Of a DNA stretch of 64,000 nucleotides, positions 36,406 to 46,607 are shown piece by piece (within the stretch, counting starts at the first letter, position 1; every line of letters begins with the position of its first letter). Below the pieces are notes generated by a model that had not been told where the DNA came from, made no database searches, and saw nothing but the letters and a program-made list of their open reading frames with translations. The DNA is from Siansivirga zeaxanthinifaciens CC-SAMT-1. GTDB lineage: Bacteria; Bacteroidota; Bacteroidia; Flavobacteriales; Flavobacteriaceae. A program made the position numbers and the translations under genes. The stretch is taken from positions 1,298,001 to 1,362,000 of the forward strand of contig NZ_CP007202.1 in assembly GCF_000941055.1 (NCBI RefSeq), given 5' to 3'.

Positions 36406-37365
36406 ATGAAAGTTAAAATAGATAAATTTGTTATAGCCATAATATTAACTATTGGTTTTGCCTATTTTTTTCCGTTTTGGGGAACACCTAACAGTAATGT
36501 GCCTATAAATACAATTAGCACGATAGGGATATTTTTAATTTTCTTTTTTTACGGATTAAAGCTCAGTCCGAATAAATTAAAAGCAGGTCTAAAAAACTGG
36601 AAACTTCATATTTTGGTTCAATTAGCAACCTTTTTAATTTTTCCATTAATTGTAATTGTTTTTAAGCCTTTATTTTCCTCTGAAAGTGGTACATTAATTT
36701 GGCTTGCTTTCTTTTTTATAGCGGCATTACCATCAACGGTATCATCGTCGGTAGTTATGGTTTCTATAGCCAAAGGAAACATACCGGCAGCTATTTTTAA
36801 CGCGAGTATTTCAGGGATTATAGGAGTTGTAATTACGCCGCTGTGGATGGGTTTGTTTTTAAATAATGAGCAAGCAGATTTCGATTTTACAAGTATTTAT
36901 ACCAAGCTTATTGTTCAAATTATATTACCCGTAATTTTTGGGGTTTTGCTTCAACGCTATTTTGGTGCTTTTGCTCAAAAACACAGTGCTAAACTTACCA
37001 TGTTTGATAAATCGATTATCTTACTTATCATTTATAAAAGTTTTGCAGAGTCTTTTTACGAAGGCGTTTTTTCTAGCGTTTCATTACTGGATTTATTCGG
37101 ATTGTTAATAGCCGTTATTAGTTTGTTTTTTGTGGTTTATTATTTAATTGGACTTGTTGCAAAGCGTTTACATTTTAGTTTAGAAGATCGAATAACCGCT
37201 CAGTATTGCGGAACCAAAAAATCTTTAGTACATGGCACCGTTTTTTCTAAAATCCTTTTTGGAAATATGCTGTCTCTGGGGATTATCTTATTGCCTTTGA
37301 TGCTTTTTCATGCCACGCAAATAGTAATTGTAAGTTTTATAGCCAGTAAATTGTCAAAACGTTGA
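36406..37365 (+). CDS. Bile acid:sodium symporter (BASS)-like transporter
   Basis: A 319-residue inner-membrane protein with about nine to ten transmembrane segments. It carries features of the SBF-like/YfeH group: an N-terminal FFFYGLKLSPNKLKAGLKNW segment, FIAALPSTVSSSVVMVSIAKGN (core polar Ser cluster) and ITAQYCGTKKSLVHG. Members transport organic anions with Na+; despite the family name, bile acids are not implied. It follows the acyltransferase gene by 14 bases, so the two are likely co-transcribed, and ends at a strong bidirectional terminator. Substrate unknown. Confidence 0.8.
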   Translation: MKVKIDKFVIAIILTIGFAYFFPFWGTPNSNVPINTISTIGIFLIFFFYGLKLSPNKLKAGLKNWKLHILVQLATFLIFPLIVIVFKPLFSSESGTLIWLAFFFIAALPSTVSSSVVMVSIAKGNIPAAIFNASISGIIGVVITPLWMGLFLNNEQADFDFTSIYTKLIVQIILPVIFGVLLQRYFGAFAQKHSAKLTMFDKSIILLIIYKSFAESFYEGVFSSVSLLDLFGLLIAVISLFFVVYYLIGLVAKRLHFSLEDRITAQYCGTKKSLVHGTVFSKILFGNMLSLGIILLPLMLFHATQIVIVSFIASKLSKR

Positions 37366-37370
37366 AATAA

Positions 37371-37399
37371 AAAAAGCGCATTTTTAAAATGCGCTTTTT
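37371..37399. terminator. Bidirectional terminator
   Basis: A 13-bp perfect stem AAAAAGCGCATTT / AAATGCGCTTTTT (37371-37383 with 37387-37399), with A and T runs on both sides. It sits between the convergent transporter gene and leuB. Confidence 0.9.
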
Positions 37400-37446
37400 G
37401 TTTAGGACAACTGTGGTTTTAATTTTAGAGTGACTAATTCAAATAA

Positions 37447-38565
37447 TTAAATGATAGTAGATTGTCCTAAATGAATGTTGGTAAAATTTAAGTTGGTTTC
37501 ATCTGGATTATTAATAAAATCTTCGATAAAATCTCCAACCTTCGTGGTGGTTACGTGATCGTATTTAGTGTTTAAATCTGGTGTGGTTATGTGAAGTTTC
37601 AACGATTTGTCTACACCTTCTCTAACCAAATCAGCTTCATCATCTAAACCGAAATGCTCTAATAACATGGCTGCCGATAAAATAGAAGCAATAGGATTTG
37701 CAATGCCTTTATTTGCAGCTTTTGTATATGCTCCATGAATAGGTTCGAACATGGCATGTTTATCTCCTAAAGATGCCGATGCCAGTAATCCTATCGATCC
37801 AACAATAACGCTGGCTTCTTCCGATAAGATATCTCCAAACATATTTTCAGTTAAAATAACATCAAATTGTCTTGGGTTTATAATAAGTTCCATGGCAGCA
37901 TTATCAATAAATTGATAATTTAATTCAACATCTGGATATTTAGGCGCAATTTCTTGTACAACACGACGCCATAAACGAGAACTTTCTAAAACATTAGCTT
38001 TATCTACCAATGTTAATTTTCCTTTTCTTGTTTGAGCAGCTTTAAACGCTAAATGCGCTATGCGTTCTATTTCAAAACGCGAATACTCACAAATGTCTGA
38101 AGCGTTGTTGCCATCTTCAGATAATTTTTTTTCACCAAAATAAATGCCTCCGGTGAGTTCTCTGTAAATAACAATATTAGTGTCTTTAATTTGACTCTTT
38201 TTTAATGAAGATTTTGTTAATAAATCTTCATAAGCTATTACAGGACGAATGTTAGCATATAAATCTAACGATTTACGCAGTCTTAAAAGTCCTTGTTCGG
38301 GTCTTACTTTGGCATTAGGGTCGATATCATAGGCGGTGTTGCCTATGGCTCCAAATAAAATAGCATCTGCATTTTCGCAAATAGCAATGGTTTCTTCTGG
38401 TAAAGGATCGCCAGTTTTTACCATGGCACTTGCGCCTACCAATGCTTCATGAAATATAAATACGTGGTTAAATTCTATAGCAATAGCTTTCAAGACCTTT
38501 ACGGCTTGTGCTGTTACTTCTGGACCAATACCATCTCCTGGTAAAACGGCTATATTTAACTTCAT
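37447..38565 (-). CDS. leuB: 3-isopropylmalate dehydrogenase
   Basis: A 372-residue NAD-dependent oxidative decarboxylase of leucine synthesis. Nucleotide-fold start is NIAVLPGDGIGPEV, the catalytic regions are YRELTGGIYFGEK and DKANVLESSRLWR, then TENMFGDILSEEASVIVGSIG with the metal-binding Asp and the C-terminal EPIHGAYTKAANKGIANP. It follows leuA by 11 bases as a two-gene unit. The isomerase genes leuC and leuD, normally neighbours, are not in the window. Confidence 0.96.
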   Translation of the reverse strand: MKLNIAVLPGDGIGPEVTAQAVKVLKAIAIEFNHVFIFHEALVGASAMVKTGDPLPEETIAICENADAILFGAIGNTAYDIDPNAKVRPEQGLLRLRKSLDLYANIRPVIAYEDLLTKSSLKKSQIKDTNIVIYRELTGGIYFGEKKLSEDGNNASDICEYSRFEIERIAHLAFKAAQTRKGKLTLVDKANVLESSRLWRRVVQEIAPKYPDVELNYQFIDNAAMELIINPRQFDVILTENMFGDILSEEASVIVGSIGLLASASLGDKHAMFEPIHGAYTKAANKGIANPIASILSAAMLLEHFGLDDEADLVREGVDKSLKLHITTPDLNTKYDHVTTTKVGDFIEDFINNPDETNLNFTNIHLGQSTII

Positions 38566-38576
38566 TTATAAATTAA

Positions 38577-39752
38577 TTAAGCAGATGTAATTTCTTTGTA
38601 AATTTTACTATTTTCAATAATGTAATGAATATCACTATCTACAACTTCTTTTTTAGTATCGGCAAAATCTAAAAAGTTTTTATAGATTTCATCTAACTGA
38701 AGTTTCGTTAATTCATATCCTACATTTTTAGCTCGGTAAGCTAAGGCTGCACGGCCGCTTCTTGCTGTTAAAACAATAGCAGATTCTGTTACGCCAACAT
38801 CTTTAGGGTCTATAATCTCGTATGTTTCACGATTTTTAATTACCCCATCTTGATGTATTCCAGAACTGTGTGCAAAGGCATTAGCACCAACAATTGCTTT
38901 GTTTGGCTGGGTGTAAATACCCATGTTTTCAGATACTAATTGACTTAAGCCAAATAACATTTCGGTTTTAATTCGAGTATCTAAATTTAAGTATGGATGC
39001 TGTTTTAAAATCATAACAACTTCTTCTAAAGCTGTATTTCCAGCACGTTCACCAATACCGTTAATGGTACATTCAATCTGGCGAGCACCGTTAATTACAC
39101 CTTCAATAGAATTGGCAGTTGCCAAGCCTAAATCGTTGTGGCAATGACAAGATAAAATAGCCTTTTCAATACCTTTTACATTTTCTTTTAGGTATTTAAT
39201 TTTGGCGCCATATTCACTTGGTAAACAGTAGCCTGTTGTATCTGGAATGTTTAAAACAGTTGCACCAGCTTTAATAGCCGTTTCGCAAACGCGTGCTAAA
39301 TATTCGTTATCGGTTCTTCCAGCATCTTCTGCATAAAATTCTACATCTTCTACGAAAGATTTTGCGTAACTTACCGCTTTAAAAGCACGATCAAGTATGT
39401 CCTCTCTGGTAGATTTAAATTTAAATTTAATATGAGAATCGGAAGTTCCAATTCCTGTATGAATTCTAGGTTTTTTTGCGTATTTTAATGCTTCGGCAGC
39501 AACCTTAATATCGTTTTCAACAGAACGTGTTAAACCACAAACTGTTGCGTTTTTTACAATTTTAGAAATGGCTTCAACCGATTTAAAATCGCCAGGACTT
39601 GATACAGGAAAACCGGCTTCAATAATATCAACACCTAATAAATCTAGCTGTTCAGCAATGATTAATTTTTGTTCGGTGTTCAATTTGCAGCCTGGGACTT
39701 GTTCGCCATCGCGAAGCGTTGTGTCAAAAATTTGGACGTTAGTATTAGACAT
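38577..39752 (-). CDS. leuA: 2-isopropylmalate synthase, short form without allosteric domain
   Basis: A 391-residue enzyme condensing 2-ketoisovalerate with acetyl-CoA, the first step of leucine synthesis. The HMGL-like barrel begins at [14 protein letters not shown] (8-21), and metal His residues are in [16 protein letters not shown], with [16 protein letters not shown] following. The usual C-terminal leucine-binding domain of about 110-130 residues is absent, so classical leucine feedback on the enzyme is unlikely, unless supplied by another protein. Related short synthases can use other keto acids (homocitrate, citramalate), but its pairing with leuB supports LeuA. Confidence 0.9.
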   Translation of the reverse strand: MSNTNVQIFDTTLRDGEQVPGCKLNTEQKLIIAEQLDLLGVDIIEAGFPVSSPGDFKSVEAISKIVKNATVCGLTRSVENDIKVAAEALKYAKKPRIHTGIGTSDSHIKFKFKSTREDILDRAFKAVSYAKSFVEDVEFYAEDAGRTDNEYLARVCETAIKAGATVLNIPDTTGYCLPSEYGAKIKYLKENVKGIEKAILSCHCHNDLGLATANSIEGVINGARQIECTINGIGERAGNTALEEVVMILKQHPYLNLDTRIKTEMLFGLSQLVSENMGIYTQPNKAIVGANAFAHSSGIHQDGVIKNRETYEIIDPKDVGVTESAIVLTARSGRAALAYRAKNVGYELTKLQLDEIYKNFLDFADTKKEVVDSDIHYIIENSKIYKEITSA

Positions 39753-39900
39753 TTAATAAAATAAATTTTCTTTTTGTACTACGAATGTATATTTTGGTTT
39801 CGTGAAATTATAATGAGATACAATTTTTTTACGATGTTTAACTCGCTTGCGAATTAATTAAATAAATGAAAATCAGTTATTTAAGACTGTTTTTATAACT

Positions 39901-41451
39901 ATGACAAAAGAACAAAAAGATAATTTGTTTGTATTAGTAAAGTCACTTTCTAAGTCTGAAAAAAGGCAATTTAAGCTTTATGTAGGACGTTTAGGAGTGA
40001 ATGAAGATTCTAAATTTTTAACGCTTTTCAATATTCTTGAAAAGCTTAATACGTACGATGAAAATGCTATTTTAAAGAAAGGTGTTGTGAAAAAAGAACA
40101 GCTTTCAAATCTTAAGGCGCATTTGTACAAGCAAATCTTAATTAGTTTACGTTTAAACCCTTCACATCAAACCATTAGGATTCAAATACGAGAGCAGTTA
40201 GATTTTGCTACGATTCTATACCACAAAGGACTTTACAAACAAAGTTTAAAAATATTAGAAAAAGCGAAAAATTTAGCGATTCACCATGAGGAAAAAAATG
40301 TAGCCTACGAAATTGTTGAATTTGAGAAAGTTATTGAGTCGCAATATATTACCAGAAGTTTAAGCAATCGAGCCGACGAGCTTTCAATTCAAGCAAAAGA
40401 GTTGAGTCTGCAAAATGTTTTAGCCAGTAAATTGTCTAATTTGTCGTTGCAGTTATATGGTTTGTTCTTAAAAACCGGCTACGTAAAAAACAATAAAGAA
40501 ACCAACCGTATTGTAAAGTATTTTGAGGCAAGACTTCCTAAATACGATATAAATGCTTTAGGTTTTCGTGAAAAATTATGGCTTTACAAGGCTTATTTGT
40601 GGTATAGTTTTTTAACGCACGATTTTTTAGCGTGTTACAAATATGCTACAAAATGGGTTGATTTATTCTACGAAAATAAAGAGCAAATTAGCTTAAATCC
40701 TGTGTTTTTTCTAAGAGGTAATCATTACTTATTAGAAGCCTTATTTTATTTAAGACATTACGAAAAGTTTAAAGAGTCACTTACCAGACTGGAAACAGTA
40801 ACTAAAGAAAAATGGTTTCCTATTGATGATAATATTGAAGGGCTTATATTTTTATTTACCTACAATAATAAATTCAATTTACATTTTATAGAAGGTAGTT
40901 TTAAACAAGGCTTGCCTTTAATTGAAGAGGTTTTAGAAAAGCTAAAGGTATATCACGATCGTATCGATGAGCACCACGTTATGGTGTTTTACTATAAAAT
41001 TGCGAGCATGTATTTTGGTGCCGGCGAAAACAAAAAATGTATTTTTTATTTAGAAAAAATTATTAATAACAAGTCTTTACAAATGCGTGAAGATTTATTG
41101 TGTTTTTCCAGAATTCTTAATTTGGTAGCCCATTACGAAGCAGGTATGGACTATAATCTGGATATTTTAATTAGAAGTACCTACAAGTTTTTAATTAAAA
41201 TGGAAGACTTATACGAAGTACAAAAAGAGTTTATTAAATTCTTGAGAGGCTTGGGCGATATTTATCCGCATGAAGTTAGAAACGAGTTTGTTAAGCTACA
41301 CAAAAAGCTAAAACAGTACGAAGACGATCCCTATCAAAGTAGAGCCTTTTTGTATTTAGATATTATTTCGTGGTTAGAGTCTAAAATTCAAAACAGACCC
41401 ATCGATTTGGTTATTAGAAATAAATTTTACGAGATGCGATACAATAAATAA
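39901..41451 (+). CDS. Helical, TPR-like protein of unknown function
   Basis: A 516-residue soluble protein with no signal peptide or membrane segment. It is almost wholly predicted alpha-helical, with helix-turn-helix pairs of tetratricopeptide-like length (for instance YHKGLYKQSLKILEKAKNLA near residues 104-123 and HYEKFKESLTRLETVTKEK near 285). The N-terminus LVKSLSKSEKRQFKLYVGR is the most conserved-looking part. It is divergent from leuA with 148 bases between. I recognise it only as a conserved-looking flavobacterial hypothetical; a scaffold or protein-interaction role is a guess. Confidence 0.6.
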   Translation: MTKEQKDNLFVLVKSLSKSEKRQFKLYVGRLGVNEDSKFLTLFNILEKLNTYDENAILKKGVVKKEQLSNLKAHLYKQILISLRLNPSHQTIRIQIREQLDFATILYHKGLYKQSLKILEKAKNLAIHHEEKNVAYEIVEFEKVIESQYITRSLSNRADELSIQAKELSLQNVLASKLSNLSLQLYGLFLKTGYVKNNKETNRIVKYFEARLPKYDINALGFREKLWLYKAYLWYSFLTHDFLACYKYATKWVDLFYENKEQISLNPVFFLRGNHYLLEALFYLRHYEKFKESLTRLETVTKEKWFPIDDNIEGLIFLFTYNNKFNLHFIEGSFKQGLPLIEEVLEKLKVYHDRIDEHHVMVFYYKIASMYFGAGENKKCIFYLEKIINNKSLQMREDLLCFSRILNLVAHYEAGMDYNLDILIRSTYKFLIKMEDLYEVQKEFIKFLRGLGDIYPHEVRNEFVKLHKKLKQYEDDPYQSRAFLYLDIISWLESKIQNRPIDLVIRNKFYEMRYNK

Positions 41452-41565
41452 GAGTTTTATTTTTTATTTAAATGGAGTGCTTTTAAAATTTTTCGACAAA
41501 AAATTAGGATTTTAAATATTTCTAACTGAATATTTGCATACACAAAGTTCAAAAACTTATTGAAA

Positions 41566-41682
41566 TGTTATCAAGAAAGGTGGAGGGATTAGACCCATTG
41601 AAGCCTTAGCAACCCTTTACACGTAAAGAAGGTGCTACATTCTACCCATATTAAAGTGTTTTACTTGTTTGGATAGATAACA
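41566..41682 (+). promoter_or_regulatory. SAM-I riboswitch upstream of metY
   Basis: Closing helix TGTTATC (41566-41572) / GATAACA (41676-41682). The core is the standard S-box series: TCAAGAAAGGTGGAGGGA, GACCCATTGAAGCC, TAGCAACC, AAAGAAGGTGCTA. The rest of the 352-base gap before metY (41452-41565 and 41683-41803) shows no gene and no clear terminator, so control may be at translation or through a terminator I cannot see. SAM binding is expected to repress metY and the MetX-AK-HSD gene behind it. Confidence 0.95.
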
Positions 41683-41803
41683 AAATGAAATTACCGTCTG
41701 TAGTTTTAAAATTCTTTTTAACATTTTTCTATTAAGTACATCAAATTAATGATGCATTTGGCTTTTGGTTTAATTATTTATTAACTCAAAAAAAATTAGA
41801 AAA

Positions 41804-43081
41804 ATGAGTACACAAAAATTCGCAACAAACGCATTACACGCTGGCCACGATTTTAAAGCCAATGGAGGTACCAGAGCTGTGCCAATTTATCAAACAACAT
41901 CGTATGTTTTTAATAATTCAGATCATGCGGCAAATTTGTTTTCTTTAAAAGAATTAGGGTTTATTTACACCCGATTAAACAATCCAACAAATCAAATTTT
42001 ACAAGAGCGTTTAGCTGCCTTAGAAGGCGGTATTGGAGCGGTTGTTTTTGCTTCTGGTACAGCGGCCATCTCAACAGGATTATTAACCCTTTTAAAAGCT
42101 GGAGACCATATTGTTGCTTCAAGCAGTTTATATGGAGGTACTTATAATTTACTTAAAGTAACCTTACCTAGATTGGGTATTACAACGACGTTTGTAGATG
42201 CCGATAATCCAGATAATTTTGCTGCGGCAGTGAAAGATAATACCCGAGCTTTTTTTGTTGAATCTTTAGGAAATCCAAAATTAGATGTGCTAGATTTAAA
42301 AGCAATTTCGGTACATGCCAAGGCTGCAGGAGTTCCTTTTATAGTAGATAATACGGTTGCAACACCTGCCTTACTAAACCCTATTGAGCATGGCGCCAAT
42401 ATTGTAATACACTCATTAACAAAATACATAGGAGGTCAAGGTACATCTTTAGGAGGCGCTATTATTGATGCCGGAACTTTTAATTGGGCCAACGGGAAAT
42501 TCCCTGAGTTTACTGAGCCATCAGACGGGTATCATGGATTAGTTTATCATGAAGCACTTGGTGCAGCGGCCTATACTTTTAAATTAATTTTAGAAGGATT
42601 AAGAGATTTTGGAGGCGCTTTAAGCCCGTTTAACGCTTTTCAAATTATACAAGGTTTAGAAACTTTACCGGTTAGAATAAAACAACACAGTGCCAACGCC
42701 TTAGAATTGGCTAAATGGTTAGAAGCGCAAGATGAAGTGGCTTGGGTTAATTATCCAGGACTGGATTCTAGCAAATACAAAGCATTATCTGATGCCTATT
42801 TAACAAAAGGACAAAGCGGAATTGTTACCTTTGGTGCCAAAGGCGGTTATGATGCTGCGAAGGCCATTGCCGATAATTCAAAATTGTTTTCATTGTTAGC
42901 AAATATTGGAGATACAAAATCTTTAATAATTCATCCAGCAAGTACAACGCATCAACAATTAACTGAAAGCGAACAAGCTTCGGCAGGTGTTTCGGGCGAT
43001 TTAATTCGTTTATCGGTTGGTCTTGAAGATTTAGAAGATTTAAAAGCCGATTTAAAAGCTGCTTTCAGCAACATAAAATAA
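41804..43081 (+). CDS. metY: O-acetylhomoserine sulfhydrylase (aminocarboxypropyltransferase)
   Basis: A 425-residue PLP enzyme that makes homocysteine directly from O-acetylhomoserine and sulfide. PLP Lys207 is in HSLTKYIGGQGTSLGG, cofactor Asp in IVDNTVATPALLNPI, and the family N-terminus is FATNALHAGHD. Size and the GGQGTSLGG motif fit the MetY group rather than cystathionine synthases. First gene after the SAM-I riboswitch; the MetX-AK-HSD fusion gene starts 11 bases downstream, so substrate maker and user are co-expressed. Confidence 0.93.
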   Translation: MSTQKFATNALHAGHDFKANGGTRAVPIYQTTSYVFNNSDHAANLFSLKELGFIYTRLNNPTNQILQERLAALEGGIGAVVFASGTAAISTGLLTLLKAGDHIVASSSLYGGTYNLLKVTLPRLGITTTFVDADNPDNFAAAVKDNTRAFFVESLGNPKLDVLDLKAISVHAKAAGVPFIVDNTVATPALLNPIEHGANIVIHSLTKYIGGQGTSLGGAIIDAGTFNWANGKFPEFTEPSDGYHGLVYHEALGAAAYTFKLILEGLRDFGGALSPFNAFQIIQGLETLPVRIKQHSANALELAKWLEAQDEVAWVNYPGLDSSKYKALSDAYLTKGQSGIVTFGAKGGYDAAKAIADNSKLFSLLANIGDTKSLIIHPASTTHQQLTESEQASAGVSGDLIRLSVGLEDLEDLKADLKAAFSNIK

Positions 43082-43092
43082 TAAAATTAGCA

Positions 43093-46000
43093 TTGAAAAA
43101 TACATTGCAACATATTATAATTAAAGATTTTATAACAGAAAATCAATCTGAGATTTCTGAAATAAAATTAAGCTACCAGGTTTTTGGTAAACCGCTGGGC
43201 ACCGCTCCAGTGGTTTTAATTAATCATGCTTTAACAGGAAACAGTAATGTGGCTGGTGAAGATGGTTGGTGGAGCACGCTGGTAGGAGATGATAAGGTTG
43301 TAGATACCAAGTTATACACCGTTTTAGCATTTAATATCCCTGGAAATGGTTTCGATGGTTTTGTAATAGAAAATTATAAAGATTTTGTAGCCAGAGACAT
43401 CGCCAAACTATTTTTAATAGGTTTAAAAGAATTAAAAGTTGAAAAGTTGTTTGCTTTAGTTGGGGGCTCCTTAGGTGGAGGTATTGCTTGGGAAATGGCT
43501 GTTATAAACCCCGATATAACCGAGAATTTAATACCTGTGGCAACCGATTGGAAATCGACCGATTGGTTAATTGCCAATTGCCAAATTCAGGAGCAATTTT
43601 TAATAAATTCTCGAAATCCTGTGCATGATGCTAGAATGCATGCCATGTTATGTTACAGAACGCCCGAATCTTTTAACGAACGTTTTCATCGTTCTAAAAA
43701 TGAAGAACTGGAAATTTTTAATGTAGAAAGCTGGTTGTTACATCATGGTAAAAAGCTGCAGGAACGTTTTCAGCTTTCGGCATATAAATTAATGAATCAA
43801 TTATTAAAAACGATTGATGTTACTAAAAACAGACCCGCCGATTTTAATGTTTTAGAGCGTATAAATGGAAATATTCATATTATAGGTGTCGATTCCGATT
43901 TGTTTTTTACTGCCGAAGAAAATAGACAAACGCATAAACAGTTGGCTGTTACAAATCCGAATGTAACTTACAATGAAATTAATTCGGTACATGGGCACGA
44001 TGCGTTTTTAATGGAATACGAACAATTAGAAAAAATAATAGAAGGCATATTTGTGCCAAATTCTAAAAAAAGAAGAATGAAAGTATTAAAGTTTGGAGGG
44101 AAATCTTTAGCGAACGGAGAAGGATTGAATACCGTTATTTCAATTATTGAAAATAAGGTAAAGCAAGGTGATAAAATTACCGTGGTGGTGTCTGCAAGAA
44201 GCTCTGCAACCGATGATTTAGAAACTATTTTAAATAAAGCAGTAAGTGGTAAATCTTATAAAGAAGATTTAGAAGCTTTTAAAAGCTATCAAACAGAACC
44301 TTTGCCAGAAATTGATTTTTCAAAAGAATTTTCGGTATTAGATAAGTTGTTTGAAGGCGTTAGTTTGTTGGGTGATTATAGTAAAAAAACAAAAGATGAA
44401 ATTTTAGCGCAGGGCGAGCTGCTTTCGGTAAAATTAATAGCAAGTATTTTAAATGCTAAGCAAATACATGCAGCAGCCGTAGATGCCAGAACATTAATAA
44501 AAACAAACGATGCTTTTGGAAATGCACAGCCAATTGGGCAACTTTCAAAAGAAAATGTAAAAAACTTTTACAAAAAATCGGGTAGCGATGTTGTAAATGT
44601 TGTTACAGGTTTTATTGCTTTTAATACTAAAAACGAAACCACAACTTTAGGTCGTAATGGTAGTAATTACACAGCAGCCCTTATAGCCAATTACTTAGAT
44701 GCCGAAGAGTTACAAAATTACACACACGTAAATGGTATTTATACAGCCAACCCATATTTGGTTGAAGATGCTAAGAAAATTCGTGAACTGTCCTTTAGTG
44801 AAGCTAACGAATTGGCTAATTTTGGAACAACGGTTTTACATGCAAAAACAATTATTCCTTTAGTTGAAAAAAACATCAACTTACGTATTTTAAATACGTT
44901 TAATGCCGATGATGAAGGAACTTTAATCACTGCGAAACCAAATTCTAAAGAAGTTACTTCGTTATCTGTTCTCGATCATGTGGCTTTACTAAATCTTGAA
45001 GGTCGCGGTTTGTTAGGTAAAAGTGGTGTAGATGCTAGAATTTTTGGGGCTTTAGCTAAAAAAGATATTAGTGTAAGTATTATTTCTCAAGGCTCATCAG
45101 AGCGTGGTATTGGTTTAATTATTAACGCCGATCAGGCAACACAAGCGGTTATTGCCTTAGAACAGGAATTTGAAAACGACTTCTATTCGCAAGATGTAAA
45201 TAAAATTGGTGTGGTAGACGATGTTTCGGTAATATCCATTATTGGTATCGAATTAAGTTCTTTCCATAAACCGTTTAATGCACTTATAAAGAATCAAATT
45301 ACACCGTTGTTGTTTAATAATACGGTAACGGGTAAAAATGTGAGTTTGGTTGTTAAAAAGAATCAGCTTCATAAAGCCATGAATGTTATTCATGGTGAGA
45401 TTTTCGGAATTTCAAAGAAAATAAACATTGCTATTTTTGGTCATGGAGGTGTTGGTGGCGCTTTAATTAATCAAATTTTAAAATCGAAAGGTGATATAGA
45501 AAAACGTAAAGGCATCAACTTAAATGTGTTTGCTATTGCCAATTCTAGAAAAATGATTTTAAATAAAAAGGGCGTCGATAAAAATTGGAAAGACACCCTA
45601 CAAGCATCAAATTTAGAAAGCTCAATTAACGATGTTATAGCGTTTGCAAAAACGCATCATTTAGAAAATTTAATTGCGGTAGATAATACAGCAAGTCCTG
45701 TTTTTCATGATAATTATGTACCTTTAGTTGAAGCAGGTTTCGACTTAGTGTCATCAAATAAAGTTGCCAATACCGTTTCGCATAAATTCTACACCGATTT
45801 AAGGCAAGAATTAAAAAATAACAACAAACAGTATTTATATGAAACTACTGTTGGTGCAGGCTTACCATTAATTGATACGATCAAGTTATTGCACGAATCG
45901 GGAGAAAATATAACCAGAATACGAGGTGTTTTTTCAGGGACTTTAAGTTATTTATTTAATAATTTCTCGGTTCAAGATAAGCCTTTTAGCACCATTGTTC

Positions 46001-46494
46001 AAGAAACAATCGATAAAGGTTTTACAGAGCCAGACCCTCGCGAAGATTTTTCGGGCAACGATGTTGCAAGGAAATTATTAATTTTGGCAAGAGAATTAGA
46101 TTTGCAAAATGAATTTAGCGATGTTTCGGTTCAAAATTTAATTCCAGAAGCGTATCAAAATATTTCTGTTGAATCATTTTTAAGTCAGTTGGATGTTTTA
46201 GATGAAACGTTTCAGAAAATAAAAGAAAATCAGCAACCAGGACATGTTTTACGATATGTAGGTGATTTATCGGGCGATTTATCTCAAGATAAAGGTAATT
46301 TAGAGGTTAAATTAGTATCCATACCAGAAGATAGTACCTTAGGGCATGTAAAAGGTAGCGATGCTATTTTTGAAATATTTACCGAGTCTTACGGTGAGCA
46401 ACCCATTGTAATTCAAGGTGCTGGAGCCGGATCAGAAGTAACGGCACGTGGTGTTTTTGGAGATATTTTAAGATTGTCTAAACACATAAATTAA
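43093..46494 (+). CDS. Trifunctional fusion: homoserine O-acyltransferase (MetX) - aspartate kinase - homoserine dehydrogenase
   Basis: A single 1133-residue frame with three enzymes. Residues 1 to about 325 form an alpha/beta-hydrolase homoserine acyltransferase (LINHALTGN, nucleophile Ser126 in VGGSLGGG, GVDSDLFF, and NSVHGHDAFL with the catalytic His). Residues 329 to about 776 are an aspartate kinase starting MKVLKFGGKS with ACT repeats. From about 777 it is a homoserine dehydrogenase (NIAIFGHGGVGGAL, SSNKVANT, TTVGAGLPLIDT, GVFSGTLSYLF). Start is a TTG at 43093; no upstream in-frame ATG exists. The ATG at 44077, preceded by purine-rich bases, could also initiate a free kinase-dehydrogenase. 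Together the parts convert aspartate to O-acylhomoserine, except for the aspartate semialdehyde dehydrogenase step. SAM-riboswitch control fits a methionine-dedicated isozyme. Confidence 0.92.
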   Translation: MKNTLQHIIIKDFITENQSEISEIKLSYQVFGKPLGTAPVVLINHALTGNSNVAGEDGWWSTLVGDDKVVDTKLYTVLAFNIPGNGFDGFVIENYKDFVARDIAKLFLIGLKELKVEKLFALVGGSLGGGIAWEMAVINPDITENLIPVATDWKSTDWLIANCQIQEQFLINSRNPVHDARMHAMLCYRTPESFNERFHRSKNEELEIFNVESWLLHHGKKLQERFQLSAYKLMNQLLKTIDVTKNRPADFNVLERINGNIHIIGVDSDLFFTAEENRQTHKQLAVTNPNVTYNEINSVHGHDAFLMEYEQLEKIIEGIFVPNSKKRRMKVLKFGGKSLANGEGLNTVISIIENKVKQGDKITVVVSARSSATDDLETILNKAVSGKSYKEDLEAFKSYQTEPLPEIDFSKEFSVLDKLFEGVSLLGDYSKKTKDEILAQGELLSVKLIASILNAKQIHAAAVDARTLIKTNDAFGNAQPIGQLSKENVKNFYKKSGSDVVNVVTGFIAFNTKNETTTLGRNGSNYTAALIANYLDAEELQNYTHVNGIYTANPYLVEDAKKIRELSFSEANELANFGTTVLHAKTIIPLVEKNINLRILNTFNADDEGTLITAKPNSKEVTSLSVLDHVALLNLEGRGLLGKSGVDARIFGALAKKDISVSIISQGSSERGIGLIINADQATQAVIALEQEFENDFYSQDVNKIGVVDDVSVISIIGIELSSFHKPFNALIKNQITPLLFNNTVTGKNVSLVVKKNQLHKAMNVIHGEIFGISKKINIAIFGHGGVGGALINQILKSKGDIEKRKGINLNVFAIANSRKMILNKKGVDKNWKDTLQASNLESSINDVIAFAKTHHLENLIAVDNTASPVFHDNYVPLVEAGFDLVSSNKVANTVSHKFYTDLRQELKNNNKQYLYETTVGAGLPLIDTIKLLHESGENITRIRGVFSGTLSYLFNNFSVQDKPFSTIVQETIDKGFTEPDPREDFSGNDVARKLLILARELDLQNEFSDVSVQNLIPEAYQNISVESFLSQLDVLDETFQKIKENQQPGHVLRYVGDLSGDLSQDKGNLEVKLVSIPEDSTLGHVKGSDAIFEIFTESYGEQPIVIQGAGAGSEVTARGVFGDILRLSKHIN

Positions 46495-46500
46495 TTATTA

Positions 46501-46520
46501 GGTCGAGCGCAGTCGAGACC
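46501..46520. repeat. Short palindromic repeat GGTCGAGCGCAGTCGAGACC
   Basis: A 20-base motif with inverted halves (GGTC ... GACC, TCGA twice) placed right after the fusion gene. This 'TCGAGCGCAGTCGAGA'-type string is familiar as an abundant intergenic palindrome in flavobacterial genomes. It may act as a weak 3'-end hairpin. Confidence 0.6.
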
Positions 46521-46607
46521 TTTTTAGTGAAAAAAATAAAATGAGCCACCAATACACGAATTATATTAATTGAAATTATTCGTGAATTCATGACAAAAAA
46601 GAATATA

